Origin: a virus
Direction: 5' to 3' (one strand)
Length of the DNA: 38,881 nt
IMG/VR virus record: IMGVR_UViG_3300011126_000130
Location: 1 to 38,881 of that record
Below the pieces are notes generated by a model that was given only the letters and a program-made list of their open reading frames with translations, ran no database searches and was not told the origin of the DNA. Made by a program: the position numbers and the translations under genes. Positions 30,373 through 38,877 of the stretch are shown here, piece after piece. Each line of letters starts with the position of its first letter. Within the stretch, counting starts at the first letter, position 1.

Positions 30373-31163
30373 TGGCATCTCTGACACGCGATCGCAAGTT
30401 TGGGACCTTCAACCTCGACTCGACGAACAACATCGTCCTAACCTCGCAGAGCGACAAGCAACTTCGCAGGACGGAGTATCGACCGAAGCTCTCCGGGGAC
30501 GGCTCTCTCTTCTCCAGAGCGCAAGGCGTGGGGCGTCGAGTGACGTTGCAAGGGATCGTCTACGGAACCGACGAGGGCGAACGTCGGACGAATCAGGATG
30601 CTTTGATGGCGGCGCTCGTCAACGGGGAGCAGGACCTCTACATCTACAACGACCGCTTCCTCCCCTGCAAGCTGGAGAAGGAAGTGACCTTCACCCCGAG
30701 GCGAGGCGCAAAGGGATCCTCGGCCAACTTCGCGGCGACCTTCCGTTCGAGGTTCGAACACTGGCGAGGCGCTACGGTTCAGGACATCTTCTCTATCACT
30801 TCGAGCCCGGACCAGAAGACGCTGACCTCGAACCCCGGAGAAGCAGCCTCCCCTCTCAAGATCGAGCTATCCAACGACGGCGCAGCCTTCGACGACAAGA
30901 CGATCATGTTGACGAACCTCTCCGCCGGGAAGACCCTCGTCTTGCATGGGATCTCCCTCTCAGCATTCCAGACTCTCACGATCGACTTCCAAGACGGAAG
31001 GCTCGGGGACGGATCCTTTCAAACCCCGGTCGTCGCAGCGGTCGGCGGCGAGTGGTGGAAGGCGGTCGCCGGAGTGGCGAACATCCTCGAAGTCGTGACC
31101 AATATCTCGACGCCGAATCTAGGCTTCACGTCGAAGATCTTCCCCGCCTACTTCGCAGAATGA
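30372..31163 (+). CDS. Distal tail protein (Dit-like)
   Basis: 263 aa, starting one base into the tape measure stop (TAATG). Position directly after the tape measure and a beta-rich pattern (RRVTLQGIVYGTDEGERRTN, QDLYIYNDRFLPCKLEKEVTF) resemble Dit proteins, the hub between tube and tip. The C-terminal half looks like a galectin-like or carbohydrate-binding domain (SPLKIELSNDGAAFDDKTIML), common in evolved Dit proteins. It is followed by the large Tal-like protein by an ATGA overlap. Confidence 0.7.
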   Translation: MASLTRDRKFGTFNLDSTNNIVLTSQSDKQLRRTEYRPKLSGDGSLFSRAQGVGRRVTLQGIVYGTDEGERRTNQDALMAALVNGEQDLYIYNDRFLPCKLEKEVTFTPRRGAKGSSANFAATFRSRFEHWRGATVQDIFSITSSPDQKTLTSNPGEAASPLKIELSNDGAAFDDKTIMLTNLSAGKTLVLHGISLSAFQTLTIDFQDGRLGDGSFQTPVVAAVGGEWWKAVAGVANILEVVTNISTPNLGFTSKIFPAYFAE

Positions 31164-34093
31164 GCCGCGACAAACCATGGAGCAGACGGAAGGTCGTCCT
31201 CTCCGCGCAAGGAGACCAGTCCTTCGCGAGTTGGACGCAGCGCGTCAAGCTGTCGGCTTCCTTCTATTCGATCGGGATCCCGAACACCTCGCCGAACTAT
31301 GACGTCATCGGGTTCACGAACAACTCCGGAGCCGGAGCGGCGACGGCGGAACACTATGTCTCCTACGCCGACATGACCTTCGGCACCGGGACGAACCTCG
31401 AAGACATCCATACGGTTTCGATGAGGATGACGAGGACGAACGATTCGGTCACGATCGCTGCGAGTCCGGCGACGGCGATCCATACCGGAGGCGCGGGCCA
31501 GCCGGGGAACTGCTACTTTGCCTTCGCTCGCTACGACGCGGGAACCGCGAAGGTTGGGCTCGCTGCGTTCTTCCTCGGGACCTTCGTCCTCCTCGCCGAG
31601 TTTGCCTACACGGTCTCCGCCGGAGACGTCCTCTCGATCCGGTATCAATACAACACGCTCCTCTCACGAGCCGAACTTGCGGTCCTCGTCAACGGGGCTT
31701 CGATCGCAACCTTCAACAGTCCGGGAGGGTATCGGATGTCTACGCTCTCCGCGAAGCCGGGGATCGTCGGCATCGGGAGCCCATCCATCCCGACCGCCGG
31801 GAGCGGCTTCGGCCATTGGTTCGCGGAGTGGTGGGTCACGAACTCGGACGAGACGGAGTTCATGGAACTCGACCGTCCGTACCCGGGGAAGGTCGGCGAC
31901 GTCAAAGTTCGGATCATGGAGACGCAGAGGTTCTCGACGGACCCCACTCCAAAGGCGAAGTATCTCTTCGGCGCTGAGATCGTCAACGCCTCCTTTGCCT
32001 ACAAGAGACTCGGAGGCTGTACGACGGCGAAGGTGACGCTCCTCCTACAGGACTGGGTCGAGGGCGTTACCCCGAACCCGATGTCGAAGAGCTTGGAGGA
32101 ACCGTTCTCGGAGGAATGGAACGACTTCAACTGGATGGGAGGAGACTTCGTTCTCTCCTGCTCCTACAGCGCGAGGGCGTATGCGATCGGAGACTTCGTC
32201 GACGAGGACCTTTGGCGAGGAGAGGTCACGAAGATCGACTTCGACCGGAGGACGAAGGTCGCGACGATCACAGCGAGAGGTCTCACGGAGAGCTTGAAAG
32301 ACCACTACGTCGACAAGTATGTCAAGGAAGGCGAGACGATCCGGACAGCCGTCGCGACCATCCTTGGTTACGCGCTCAAGACCGGCACCAACGACGGGCG
32401 GATCCTCGCGACGGATATCATTGGCATCCAATCCGTACTCGACCAGATCGTCGACGTCGACTTCGAGGCGGTCTCCTGTCGAGACGCGCTCGAAGAAGTC
32501 CTCCGTGTCGTTCCCGATGGAGTGATCTGGGGGACCGACCGGAACGGAACCTTCTACGTCCAGCAGCAGCTCGACCACTACACCGAAGACCTCTCGGGGG
32601 GGATCTACTTCCCGCACTTCGACGCGGACTTCGTCACAGCCTGGAAGAAGACAAACGACTTCACTCCGATAAACAAAGTGCAGGTCCTCGGCAAGGAGGT
32701 CGAGGAAGGGCAACCCGTCTTCGACACGATAGAGCGGTTCTCCGGCGAGGCGACAATGGAGAGGTATCGCTCGATCCGAGGAACGCGGAAGCAGATCATC
32801 ATGGAGTCCTCGATCGTCGACCGAGGGCTCGCGGCGAAGCTCGCGCAAGTCACGCTCAAGAGGACCGGAGGACATAAGCTCGCGGCGAAGCTCACGACCC
32901 TCGAACCGATCGAAGGGACGCGGAGCTTCTGGCATGCGCTCGTTCCCTTCCGTCCATACGTGAGCATCCAGGAGCGGCTCGAACCCGACGCCAACCTGAC
33001 GGATCCGAGGCTCTCCTCGACGGACTTCTATAGCGTCCATGACGAGATGATCCGTCTCTACGGCGACCTCCCCGGATACGCGGCACATCTCGACGGAGCG
33101 TCCGGAGGGAAGCTCTCGATCGCCTCGACGGCGTCGGAGCAGAACCTGACCGGGTTCAACTGGATGATGCAGGTCTCCTTGAAGTTCACCTCGGCGCACA
33201 CGGGAGGCCTCACGAGCCAAGCGCACGTTGTCGGTCGCGCCGAGGCCGGAGTAAATGTCGGATGGGGATACCTCTCCTGGCAGGAAGGGACCGGGAACCT
33301 CTTCTGGAACTACCGGACAAACGGAGGGCTGACCCGTCTCATCTGGACCGGAATCAATGTCCCGGCGGCGGCTCCGGCGAACGCGGTCGTCAACTTCACA
33401 GTCTGGCGCGACAACGTAGGAGACTTCCACTTCTACAACGGAGGAACGCTCGGAGCTACGGTCGCGACCTACCGTACCGACGTCATCCGGACCTCTACCG
33501 CAGATTGGTCGATCTTCTCAGGAGATCATCTAGCGGTCGGATGGGAGGGGGACGCGCAGGAGTTCCGAGTCTTCGACACGACGGCGCTACATACGAGCGC
33601 GACGGGAGGTCCTTCGACTGGAGTCCTCGGCTTCCTCGCACGCAACAACGGGACGGCTCTGCACCGGAACGAAGCTCTCGGCCTGCTTCGGTACGCGAAG
33701 CTCAACGAGCCTTATACCCCCGGCGGCATCCAGCTCGCTGGGTCTGTGTGTTGGTTCCGGAACGGAGTCAACGGAACTCCTACGAGTGGGGCCTGGATCA
33801 TCGGAAGCATTGGCCCGGTCTCCTCGGCCTCCTTCGTAAGCAACATGCGGCAAGCGTGGAAGCTCGGGGACTCGTCTGGATCCTCGGTCGCTCTCGGCCT
33901 CAAGAAGTGGGGAGGTCCTCTCGTCCTCCTCGTCGAGGGAGTCTCCTACTCGGTGAAGGTCTCGACCGGGATGGTCGAGACCTCCTTCAAACTCGGAGCC
34001 GACACGGAGAGCTTCGAGAAGTCGATCGCGGACGTCACCCGTCAGGTCGAGAGGCAAGGAGAGATCCTCAAGAAGATCAAGGAGGACTTCTAA
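31160..34093 (+). CDS. Tail tip (Tal-like) protein with two lectin-like domains
   Basis: 977 aa. The centre (about residues 265-640) resembles the gp27/Tal hub: AKVTLLLQDWVEG, DLWRGEVTKIDFDRRTKVATI, ARGLTESLKDHYVDKYVKEGE and the CRDALEEVLRVVPDGVIWG stretch. Both flanks look like concanavalin A/LamG-type jelly rolls: residues about 20-250 (SFASWTQRVKLSASFYS, CYFAFARYDAGTAKVGLAAFF) and about 645-880 (GKLSIASTASEQNLTGFNWM, VVNFTVWRDNVGDFHFYNGG). It ends in a short coiled coil. It probably binds the cell surface and anchors fibres. No lysin motif was recognised. Confidence 0.75.
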   Translation: MSRDKPWSRRKVVLSAQGDQSFASWTQRVKLSASFYSIGIPNTSPNYDVIGFTNNSGAGAATAEHYVSYADMTFGTGTNLEDIHTVSMRMTRTNDSVTIAASPATAIHTGGAGQPGNCYFAFARYDAGTAKVGLAAFFLGTFVLLAEFAYTVSAGDVLSIRYQYNTLLSRAELAVLVNGASIATFNSPGGYRMSTLSAKPGIVGIGSPSIPTAGSGFGHWFAEWWVTNSDETEFMELDRPYPGKVGDVKVRIMETQRFSTDPTPKAKYLFGAEIVNASFAYKRLGGCTTAKVTLLLQDWVEGVTPNPMSKSLEEPFSEEWNDFNWMGGDFVLSCSYSARAYAIGDFVDEDLWRGEVTKIDFDRRTKVATITARGLTESLKDHYVDKYVKEGETIRTAVATILGYALKTGTNDGRILATDIIGIQSVLDQIVDVDFEAVSCRDALEEVLRVVPDGVIWGTDRNGTFYVQQQLDHYTEDLSGGIYFPHFDADFVTAWKKTNDFTPINKVQVLGKEVEEGQPVFDTIERFSGEATMERYRSIRGTRKQIIMESSIVDRGLAAKLAQVTLKRTGGHKLAAKLTTLEPIEGTRSFWHALVPFRPYVSIQERLEPDANLTDPRLSSTDFYSVHDEMIRLYGDLPGYAAHLDGASGGKLSIASTASEQNLTGFNWMMQVSLKFTSAHTGGLTSQAHVVGRAEAGVNVGWGYLSWQEGTGNLFWNYRTNGGLTRLIWTGINVPAAAPANAVVNFTVWRDNVGDFHFYNGGTLGATVATYRTDVIRTSTADWSIFSGDHLAVGWEGDAQEFRVFDTTALHTSATGGPSTGVLGFLARNNGTALHRNEALGLLRYAKLNEPYTPGGIQLAGSVCWFRNGVNGTPTSGAWIIGSIGPVSSASFVSNMRQAWKLGDSSGSSVALGLKKWGGPLVLLVEGVSYSVKVSTGMVETSFKLGADTESFEKSIADVTRQVERQGEILKKIKEDF

Positions 34094-34650
34094 TGTCGAC
34101 CCTCTACCCGTACGAGCAAGACCGGATCCGTCGATGGGTGAAGGACGTCGACGATATGGTTGCCGGAGACCTCAACGACCTCTTCGACATCGCGGTCGCG
34201 ATCGAGACGGAACTCGGGATCCAACCGAGTGGCAAGTTCGGCACGGTCGAGGCTCGCCTCTTCTCCCTCGGTAACATCTCTCTGATCGACGGGCGCTTCC
34301 GGCGGCTCCAATGGTGGATCAAGTACCATCAGGTTGGCTCGATCTTCAGTGACACCGGGTTCGGGCTCATACAGAACTACCAAGGCCAGCGGTTCGCGAA
34401 CCGGACGACGGTCTTCGGCGAAGGAGTGCCGGGCATATTCGTAGCGTTGCAGGCTCCTCTCTCGACAACCATCGGGACCGGCGGCTATGGTGGCGTGCCT
34501 TGGGCTCTCTCGGTGGCGATACTGGAGAAGGACTTCTTCGTTGTGTTTGGGTCGGATGGCTACGGGACCTCCCTGCACAAGGGGCGGCTCTCGACGACGA
34601 ACCAAGCCACGGCGATCCAGTTCGCCTCCCTTGCTTGGAACATGTACTAG
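34093..34650 (+). CDS. Tail tip/fibre protein
   Basis: 185 aa, starting one base into the previous stop (TAATG). Residues about 40-57 (ELGIQPSGKFGTVEARLFSL) match a motif frequent in phage fibre and tip proteins, in which a trimeric helix leads into a beta domain. The remainder is Gly- and aromatic-rich (GYGGVPWALSVAILEKDFFVVFGSDG). The role in host contact is inferred from this motif and from position. Confidence 0.6.
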   Translation: MSTLYPYEQDRIRRWVKDVDDMVAGDLNDLFDIAVAIETELGIQPSGKFGTVEARLFSLGNISLIDGRFRRLQWWIKYHQVGSIFSDTGFGLIQNYQGQRFANRTTVFGEGVPGIFVALQAPLSTTIGTGGYGGVPWALSVAILEKDFFVVFGSDGYGTSLHKGRLSTTNQATAIQFASLAWNMY

Positions 34651-34662
34651 GAGCAAACGATG
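34651..34662 (+). promoter_or_regulatory. Conserved ribosome-binding leader on the plus strand
   Basis: TAGGAGCAAACGATG joins the stop of the 185-aa gene to the start of the 229-aa gene. It is the best plus-strand match to the leader used repeatedly on the minus strand, with a spacer shorter by three bases. Confidence 0.6.
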
Positions 34663-35349
34663 GCGGTCTCACGACGATGGTATTTGGCGAAGATCCTCCG
34701 AGGATCGACGGTTGCGAACGCGAAGAACCGGCGAGGCTTTGTCCCCTCCGTCGTGAACTACGTTCCCTTCTCGGCTCCTGGTAGGTGGTGGGGGTTCGCG
34801 CCGGTCGAGGCTCTCGGCCTCGGAGTCTTGGCGGTCACCTGGGACAATGCGATCATGGATCCCGCCGAGGTCGTCTTGGAGAAGCAAGCTCTGATCGACG
34901 CTCCGGACAACCGTCTCTTCGATCTCCGTGCGGCCTTCACCTCGACCTCTCAACAGTGGACGAGGTTCGAGAAGTTCAAGACGGCGCTCGAAGCTGTGCA
35001 TGTCGACGCCTCCCGCATCGGACCTCAGACGCACTCCGTGAAGAGAGTCTTCCGGGAGGCGGTCCGACACTTCCTCCTCTACGCTCGCCTCGGTCCTGTC
35101 GTCCCGCAACGCGGGCTCGACGAGACGCAGGCGACGATGCCGAAGCTCTTCCGGGACGCCTTCCATAATCGGCTGCTGGAGATGGGGGTTCCCTCGGCGA
35201 GGCTCGGCTCCGGGACGACGAACTTCCGGACCGTGTATCGGGGCATCCTCTCGGCGGGATTCGCGCCGGAACTCGACAACGGCAAGTTCCATCTCGGTCG
35301 CAGGGACACGAACCTCGGCGGGTCAGCCGAAGGAGTCAACCTCGGATGA
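34660..35349 (+). CDS. Probable tail-associated protein of unknown function
   Basis: 229 aa. The first 35 residues are basic and aromatic (RRWYLAKILRG, NRRGFVPSVVNYVPFSAPGRWWGFAPVE); the rest is mostly helical (TSTSQQWTRFEKFKTALEAVHV, VKRVFREAVRHFLLYARLG). No family recognised. It lies among tail genes and ends by ATGA overlap with a lectin-like protein. Confidence 0.65.
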   Translation: MAVSRRWYLAKILRGSTVANAKNRRGFVPSVVNYVPFSAPGRWWGFAPVEALGLGVLAVTWDNAIMDPAEVVLEKQALIDAPDNRLFDLRAAFTSTSQQWTRFEKFKTALEAVHVDASRIGPQTHSVKRVFREAVRHFLLYARLGPVVPQRGLDETQATMPKLFRDAFHNRLLEMGVPSARLGSGTTNFRTVYRGILSAGFAPELDNGKFHLGRRDTNLGGSAEGVNLG

Positions 35350-36038
35350 CCCGGGTCAAGATCTTCGAACAGACCTTCGTTGCTGGCGACGGGACCGACC
35401 TCGTCTCCGAGTGGAACTTCGACGCCTGCCCGGACTCGGTCGGCTTGGAGGTCCACTCGAACGGAGCGAACGGGATCAACGCCAACGCCGAGCAAGGGAA
35501 CTCGGTCGAGACCGACACGGACGACTCGAACGGGTTCACGCCGAAGGCTACCTTTGCGCCAAACCAATACGCCGGAGTGAAGGTCGGCGTCGCGTCTCTC
35601 AGCTATTCGCCGGGCGCAATGGTGATGTGCGACCAAGCCAGCAACAACGATTACGGAGTCGACCCGGTCTCCTGGGGTGGAGGGCTGGAGATCTTCAAGC
35701 ACACAGGCGGGAGCTGGTCTGCGCTCGGGTCGGGAGGCGGAACGCTCCCTGTCGTGACGGACTGGCTCTGGGTTGAGTATGTCGACGGTGCGATCGAGGG
35801 GTTCATCAACAGTACCTCGCAACTCTCGACAACGGACTCGGACTTCTTCGCCGGGCAACCGGGTTGCTACGACTACGCCGGGACGGACGGAGCGACGATC
35901 TCCGACATGGAAGCAGGAAACATCTCTTCGCGGATCGAGCCGATGAAGCATCGGAAGGCACGAGGAGCGGACCACAACGCAGCACGGCAAGCGGCGCAAC
36001 GTATCGCAAGGAACCCGAGACACTTCGCGGGAGTTTGA
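35346..36038 (+). CDS. Lectin-like (LamG/ConA-type) tail protein
   Basis: 230 aa. It opens VKIFEQTFVAGDGTDLVSEW and continues with Asp/Asn/Gly-rich loops and strands (AGVKVGVASLSYSPGAMVMC, VVTDWLWVEYVDGAIEGFIN) typical of concanavalin A-like jelly rolls, where LWVEYVDGAI is like the penultimate strand of a LamG domain. The C-terminal 30 residues are basic (KHRKARGADHNAARQAAQRI). Likely a tail tip receptor-binding part; the family call is by fold impression only. Confidence 0.6.
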   Translation: MTRVKIFEQTFVAGDGTDLVSEWNFDACPDSVGLEVHSNGANGINANAEQGNSVETDTDDSNGFTPKATFAPNQYAGVKVGVASLSYSPGAMVMCDQASNNDYGVDPVSWGGGLEIFKHTGGSWSALGSGGGTLPVVTDWLWVEYVDGAIEGFINSTSQLSTTDSDFFAGQPGCYDYAGTDGATISDMEAGNISSRIEPMKHRKARGADHNAARQAAQRIARNPRHFAGV

Positions 36039-36040
36039 AC

Positions 36041-36502
36041 ATGAGAGCAAGATCTACACGGGTGCAAGCATCCATCACAGGGACCGGAGCGCAAACGCTC
36101 TTGCAGGTCTACGCGGCGAACTCGAACCGACCGATCAAGATCGTCAAGTGGGGGATCTCCTTCACGGGAACCGACAACCTCGGGGAACCGATCCGTTGCC
36201 AGCTCGTGAAGCAGACGACGACGGGGACCGGCGGAGGAACGAATACACCCGTCAAGAAGACCACGACCGAGAGCGAGTCCGTCGAGGCGACTGCCTTCGA
36301 CGACTCGACGGCGATCACGGTCCAGCCGACAACCTCCGACCTCTATGACGAGGAGATGGTTCATCCCCAGGGAGGATACGAAGCCGTCGAGACGGACCCG
36401 GAGAAGTTCAAGATCGCAGGCGGTCAACGCATCGCGGTCTACCTCCCCGAGGGAGTTCCCGCCACGGTCGAGGGTGTCGCCTTCATCGAGTGGGACGAGT
36501 AG
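36041..36502 (+). CDS. Beta-rich virion protein
   Basis: 153 aa from the ATG behind CGGGAGTTTGAAC. Features such as TGTGAQTLLQVYAANSNRPI, KIVKWGISFTGTDNL, EPIRCQLVKQTTTGTGGGTN, HPQGGYEAVE and QRIAVYLPEG resemble a widespread class of small phage structural proteins that wrap a beta barrel around bound ligands or capsids. Their exact role is unsettled; here the gene lies among tail tip genes. Confidence 0.65.
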   Translation: MRARSTRVQASITGTGAQTLLQVYAANSNRPIKIVKWGISFTGTDNLGEPIRCQLVKQTTTGTGGGTNTPVKKTTTESESVEATAFDDSTAITVQPTTSDLYDEEMVHPQGGYEAVETDPEKFKIAGGQRIAVYLPEGVPATVEGVAFIEWDE

Positions 36503-36505
36503 GCC

Positions 36506-37174
36506 ATGGCTCCCGGACTTCGTAGAGCGGCGAACCGAAGGCTCCCTCCTCTTGCTCCGAGTACGAACCTCGGACCGCAGGCGGCAGGGTCCACGGTATC
36601 CGTTCCGAAGTATCCGGGAGGGCTCGACTCGGCGACGACCTTCGAAGATGACAAGACGATCCTCTCGGCGATCTGGACGAACTACCTCGGCAGGATGATC
36701 GAGGCGATCGAGGCCGAGGTCGGACCGATCGGCCAACCCAACCTTCCCGAGTCGAGTTGGATTGCAGGGAACGCGAACCTCCGCGACCTCCTCGACGACC
36801 TGACCTTCGCATCGAACTCCTTCAAGGCCGGAGCGATCGTCGGCATCTATCGCTTCACCCTCAAGAAGGCAGCAGCCAGCTTCGGGGCTCTCGCCTCGGT
36901 GACGCTGAACGTCGGCAAGAAGCCGGTCGGAGCGCAGCCGATCTTCTTCGGGACGATGTTCCAAGGCCTCCTCGGGAACGCGACCTTCCTCCCAGGTGCC
37001 GCGACCGTGCGAGGCTATTGCGCTTGGACGGGACCAACCTCGATCGCTCTGACCTACCGAGGGATGGCACTCGGAGCGGCGAACCCCGGAGCCGGTGGCG
37101 CTCCAGCAGGCTCCTATATCGCGGAGATGGACGGCGTCGTCATCTTCGTTCCTCTCGGGAACCCGGCACGATGA
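36506..37174 (+). CDS. Probable tail fibre protein
   Basis: 222 aa. A basic, Pro-rich N-terminus is followed by a helical segment (TFEDDKTILSAIWTNYLGRMIEAIEAEVG) and a Gly/Ala-rich beta domain (AGAIVGIYRFTLKKAAASFG, TSIALTYRGMALGAANPGAG). The helix-then-beta order fits a trimeric fibre or tip protein. It is ATGA-linked to the 181-aa gene. No specific family recognised. Confidence 0.6.
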   Translation: MAPGLRRAANRRLPPLAPSTNLGPQAAGSTVSVPKYPGGLDSATTFEDDKTILSAIWTNYLGRMIEAIEAEVGPIGQPNLPESSWIAGNANLRDLLDDLTFASNSFKAGAIVGIYRFTLKKAAASFGALASVTLNVGKKPVGAQPIFFGTMFQGLLGNATFLPGAATVRGYCAWTGPTSIALTYRGMALGAANPGAGGAPAGSYIAEMDGVVIFVPLGNPAR

Positions 37175-37716
37175 CTGAACAAGAGACCATCTTCCCGCTA
37201 TCGCTCGACGCCTTCCTCCCTCTCGTGGACGGCTTCCACCCGATCGACGAACTCGACCTGAACGACAAGGCCTCCGCCCTGGAGCAGATCCAAAAGGCTC
37301 TTGGGATCGGGATCTCCCCGGCGTACTCGGGAACGGCGATTGGCCCAAAGGGCAAGAACACGGACCTCCGGGCGAGGCTCGACACCTTCCTCGATGACAA
37401 TGGATCCCTCCGGGACATCGCCTTCATCACGGGAGCGACCAACGTCGGATGGTTCGACGAGGATCTCCAGGGCTTCGAGGTTCCCTTCGGGAAGACCTTC
37501 ACGAGCTTGAACTACACGGTCCTCTTCTCCGCTATCGGCGGAGATTCTACCGACTCTTGGGCGTGGGAGGTCCCTACCTACTACTGGGTGAAACAGAAGT
37601 CCTTCAGCTCGTGTAGGGTCGTTGGTCGAGGGCATCTCAACCAGAAGCTCGGGTTCTTCATCCAGAAGAAGGTCGACTTCGCTGCGCTGATTATCGGCGA
37701 CGGATCGCTGATCTGA
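37171..37716 (+). CDS. Probable tail fibre or tip protein
   Basis: 181 aa. Residues about 35-72 carry a helix and the fibre-type motif QIQKALGIGISPAYSG and DLRARLDTFLDDNGSLRDIA, similar in plan to the 185-aa protein at 34093 (LGIQPSG...VEARL). The C-terminal part is beta-rich and aromatic (SLNYTVLFSAIGGDSTDSWA, VPTYYWVKQKSFSSCRVVGR). Probably host-contacting; the next gene begins one base inside its stop. Confidence 0.6.
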   Translation: MTEQETIFPLSLDAFLPLVDGFHPIDELDLNDKASALEQIQKALGIGISPAYSGTAIGPKGKNTDLRARLDTFLDDNGSLRDIAFITGATNVGWFDEDLQGFEVPFGKTFTSLNYTVLFSAIGGDSTDSWAWEVPTYYWVKQKSFSSCRVVGRGHLNQKLGFFIQKKVDFAALIIGDGSLI

Positions 37717-38195
37717 TGCTATCCCTGCTCTTTCATTCACGTTCGAACGTCCTCTCGCAGTTGATCGAGGCTCCCACCGAGGTCCAGTCCGAGGGGTTCT
37801 TCACCGTCTCCGTCACAGGAGAGGAGATAGTAAAATGGCCCATCTCGCCCAAGGCTCTGCTCGACGTCGCGAAGTACATCCCCCCCAACACCATCGAGGT
37901 TCTGGACCTTGCTTCGCTCCGAGAGCGAGCGGCGGTGATAGCGCGATACTCCCTCGACCTGGAGGAGAGGACTCTCTCCCATCAGGTCGTAGCACTCAGG
38001 ATGTTGTCCCGGCACCGAAGAGGGCTAAGGTTCTGGAAGCAGGGTCTCACCGAGGCGGAGGTAAGAAACCTGCAAGAGATTCGAAGCCGACTGTCGGCGA
38101 TCTCGAAAAGCAGAAGGGAGGTTCCGCAAGCTCCCCCCCCACTACCGAAGGGATTGGAGGAGGTCGCGGGAAGAAGCTGGGAGCTGGGCGTATGA
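37716..38195 (+). CDS. Protein of unknown function before the membrane cassette
   Basis: 159 aa. A short beta-rich start (SEGFFTVSVTGEEIVKWPIS) is followed by helices (LDVAKYIPPNTIEVLDLASL, EAEVRNLQEIRSRLSAISKS) and a basic Pro-rich tail. No family recognised. It sits at the boundary between tail tip genes and the membrane genes and is joined to both by overlapping codons. Confidence 0.65.
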   Translation: MLSLLFHSRSNVLSQLIEAPTEVQSEGFFTVSVTGEEIVKWPISPKALLDVAKYIPPNTIEVLDLASLRERAAVIARYSLDLEERTLSHQVVALRMLSRHRRGLRFWKQGLTEAEVRNLQEIRSRLSAISKSRREVPQAPPPLPKGLEEVAGRSWELGV

Positions 38196-38476
38196 GCGAT
38201 AGGCAATCCGGGGTCTACCCGGGGACGGTCTTCCAAGTCGTCGTTGGGCTGGTCCTGACGATCGCACTCGGGATCTCCTCGTGGACGGTCCTCCAAACGA
38301 TCGACCTCAAAGAGCGCATGGCTAGCAGCGAGTCAGCCTCGAAGGGCGCGAGGGATCTGATCCTCGACTTGAAGCGAGACTTCAACTCGCAATCTATGGA
38401 GGTCTCCTCGGAGCTTCGCGAAGTGCGGGCGCTCCTGAACGAGATCCTCCTCAACGGAGCAAAGAAGGATAAATGA
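38192..38476 (+). CDS. Membrane-anchored coiled-coil protein
   Basis: 94 aa. One membrane segment near the N-terminus (residues about 13-33, VFQVVVGLVLTIALGISSWT) is followed by a long charged helix (LKERMASSESASKGARDLI, SMEVSSELREVRALLNEI). This layout, N-terminal anchor and soluble coiled coil, suits an inner-membrane spanin-like or holin-associated protein. Next comes a gene with a lipobox, so the two could form an i-spanin/o-spanin-type pair, but there is no sequence proof. Confidence 0.7.
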   Translation: MSDRQSGVYPGTVFQVVVGLVLTIALGISSWTVLQTIDLKERMASSESASKGARDLILDLKRDFNSQSMEVSSELREVRALLNEILLNGAKKDK

Positions 38477-38877
38477 TGGAAAAGAGATCTACTATCCAGT
38501 GGGCGCTCGTCGCCTTCGTTATCGTCGCCACGGCGGCGAGGGAGAGCGACGCTATCCCGAACGACCCCTGGGGGAAGTTCGTCGGCTTGCTCATCATGGG
38601 CCTCTACACCTGGGGGATCCTCAAGAGGCCAGCAGCAACCGCGAAGGTCCTCCTGCCCTTCCTCTTCATCCTCTCGCTATCGGCGTGCAGCGTGAGTGAG
38701 CTCTATCTCAAGAGCGACGCCGACACCTACAAAGCCGTGGCTCCCTTCCACGCGCAATACCTCGAAGCGGATCCCGCGCTCTCCCCTGAGCAGAAGGCGC
38801 TCCGTCTCAACACCCTCAAGGCATGGAAGCTCCGGATCGAGAAGGTCGGCGGGAAGGTCGAGGAGGACGGCTCTTGA
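38473..38877 (+). CDS. Membrane protein with internal lipoprotein signal (holin/spanin candidate)
   Basis: 134 aa. Two hydrophobic segments (about 9-25 and 35-50) precede a classical lipoprotein signal inside the protein: basic KRPAATAK, hydrophobic VLLPFLFILSL and lipobox L69-S70-A71-C72. The remaining 62 residues form a helical domain (YLEADPALSPEQKALRLNTL then KAWKLRIEKVGG). An in-frame ATG at 38596 (residue 42) would start a lipoprotein alone, so two products may come from one gene: a small multi-span membrane protein and an outer-membrane lipoprotein. Position after the coiled-coil membrane gene fits a lysis cassette. Confidence 0.7.
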   Translation: MMEKRSTIQWALVAFVIVATAARESDAIPNDPWGKFVGLLIMGLYTWGILKRPAATAKVLLPFLFILSLSACSVSELYLKSDADTYKAVAPFHAQYLEADPALSPEQKALRLNTLKAWKLRIEKVGGKVEEDGS

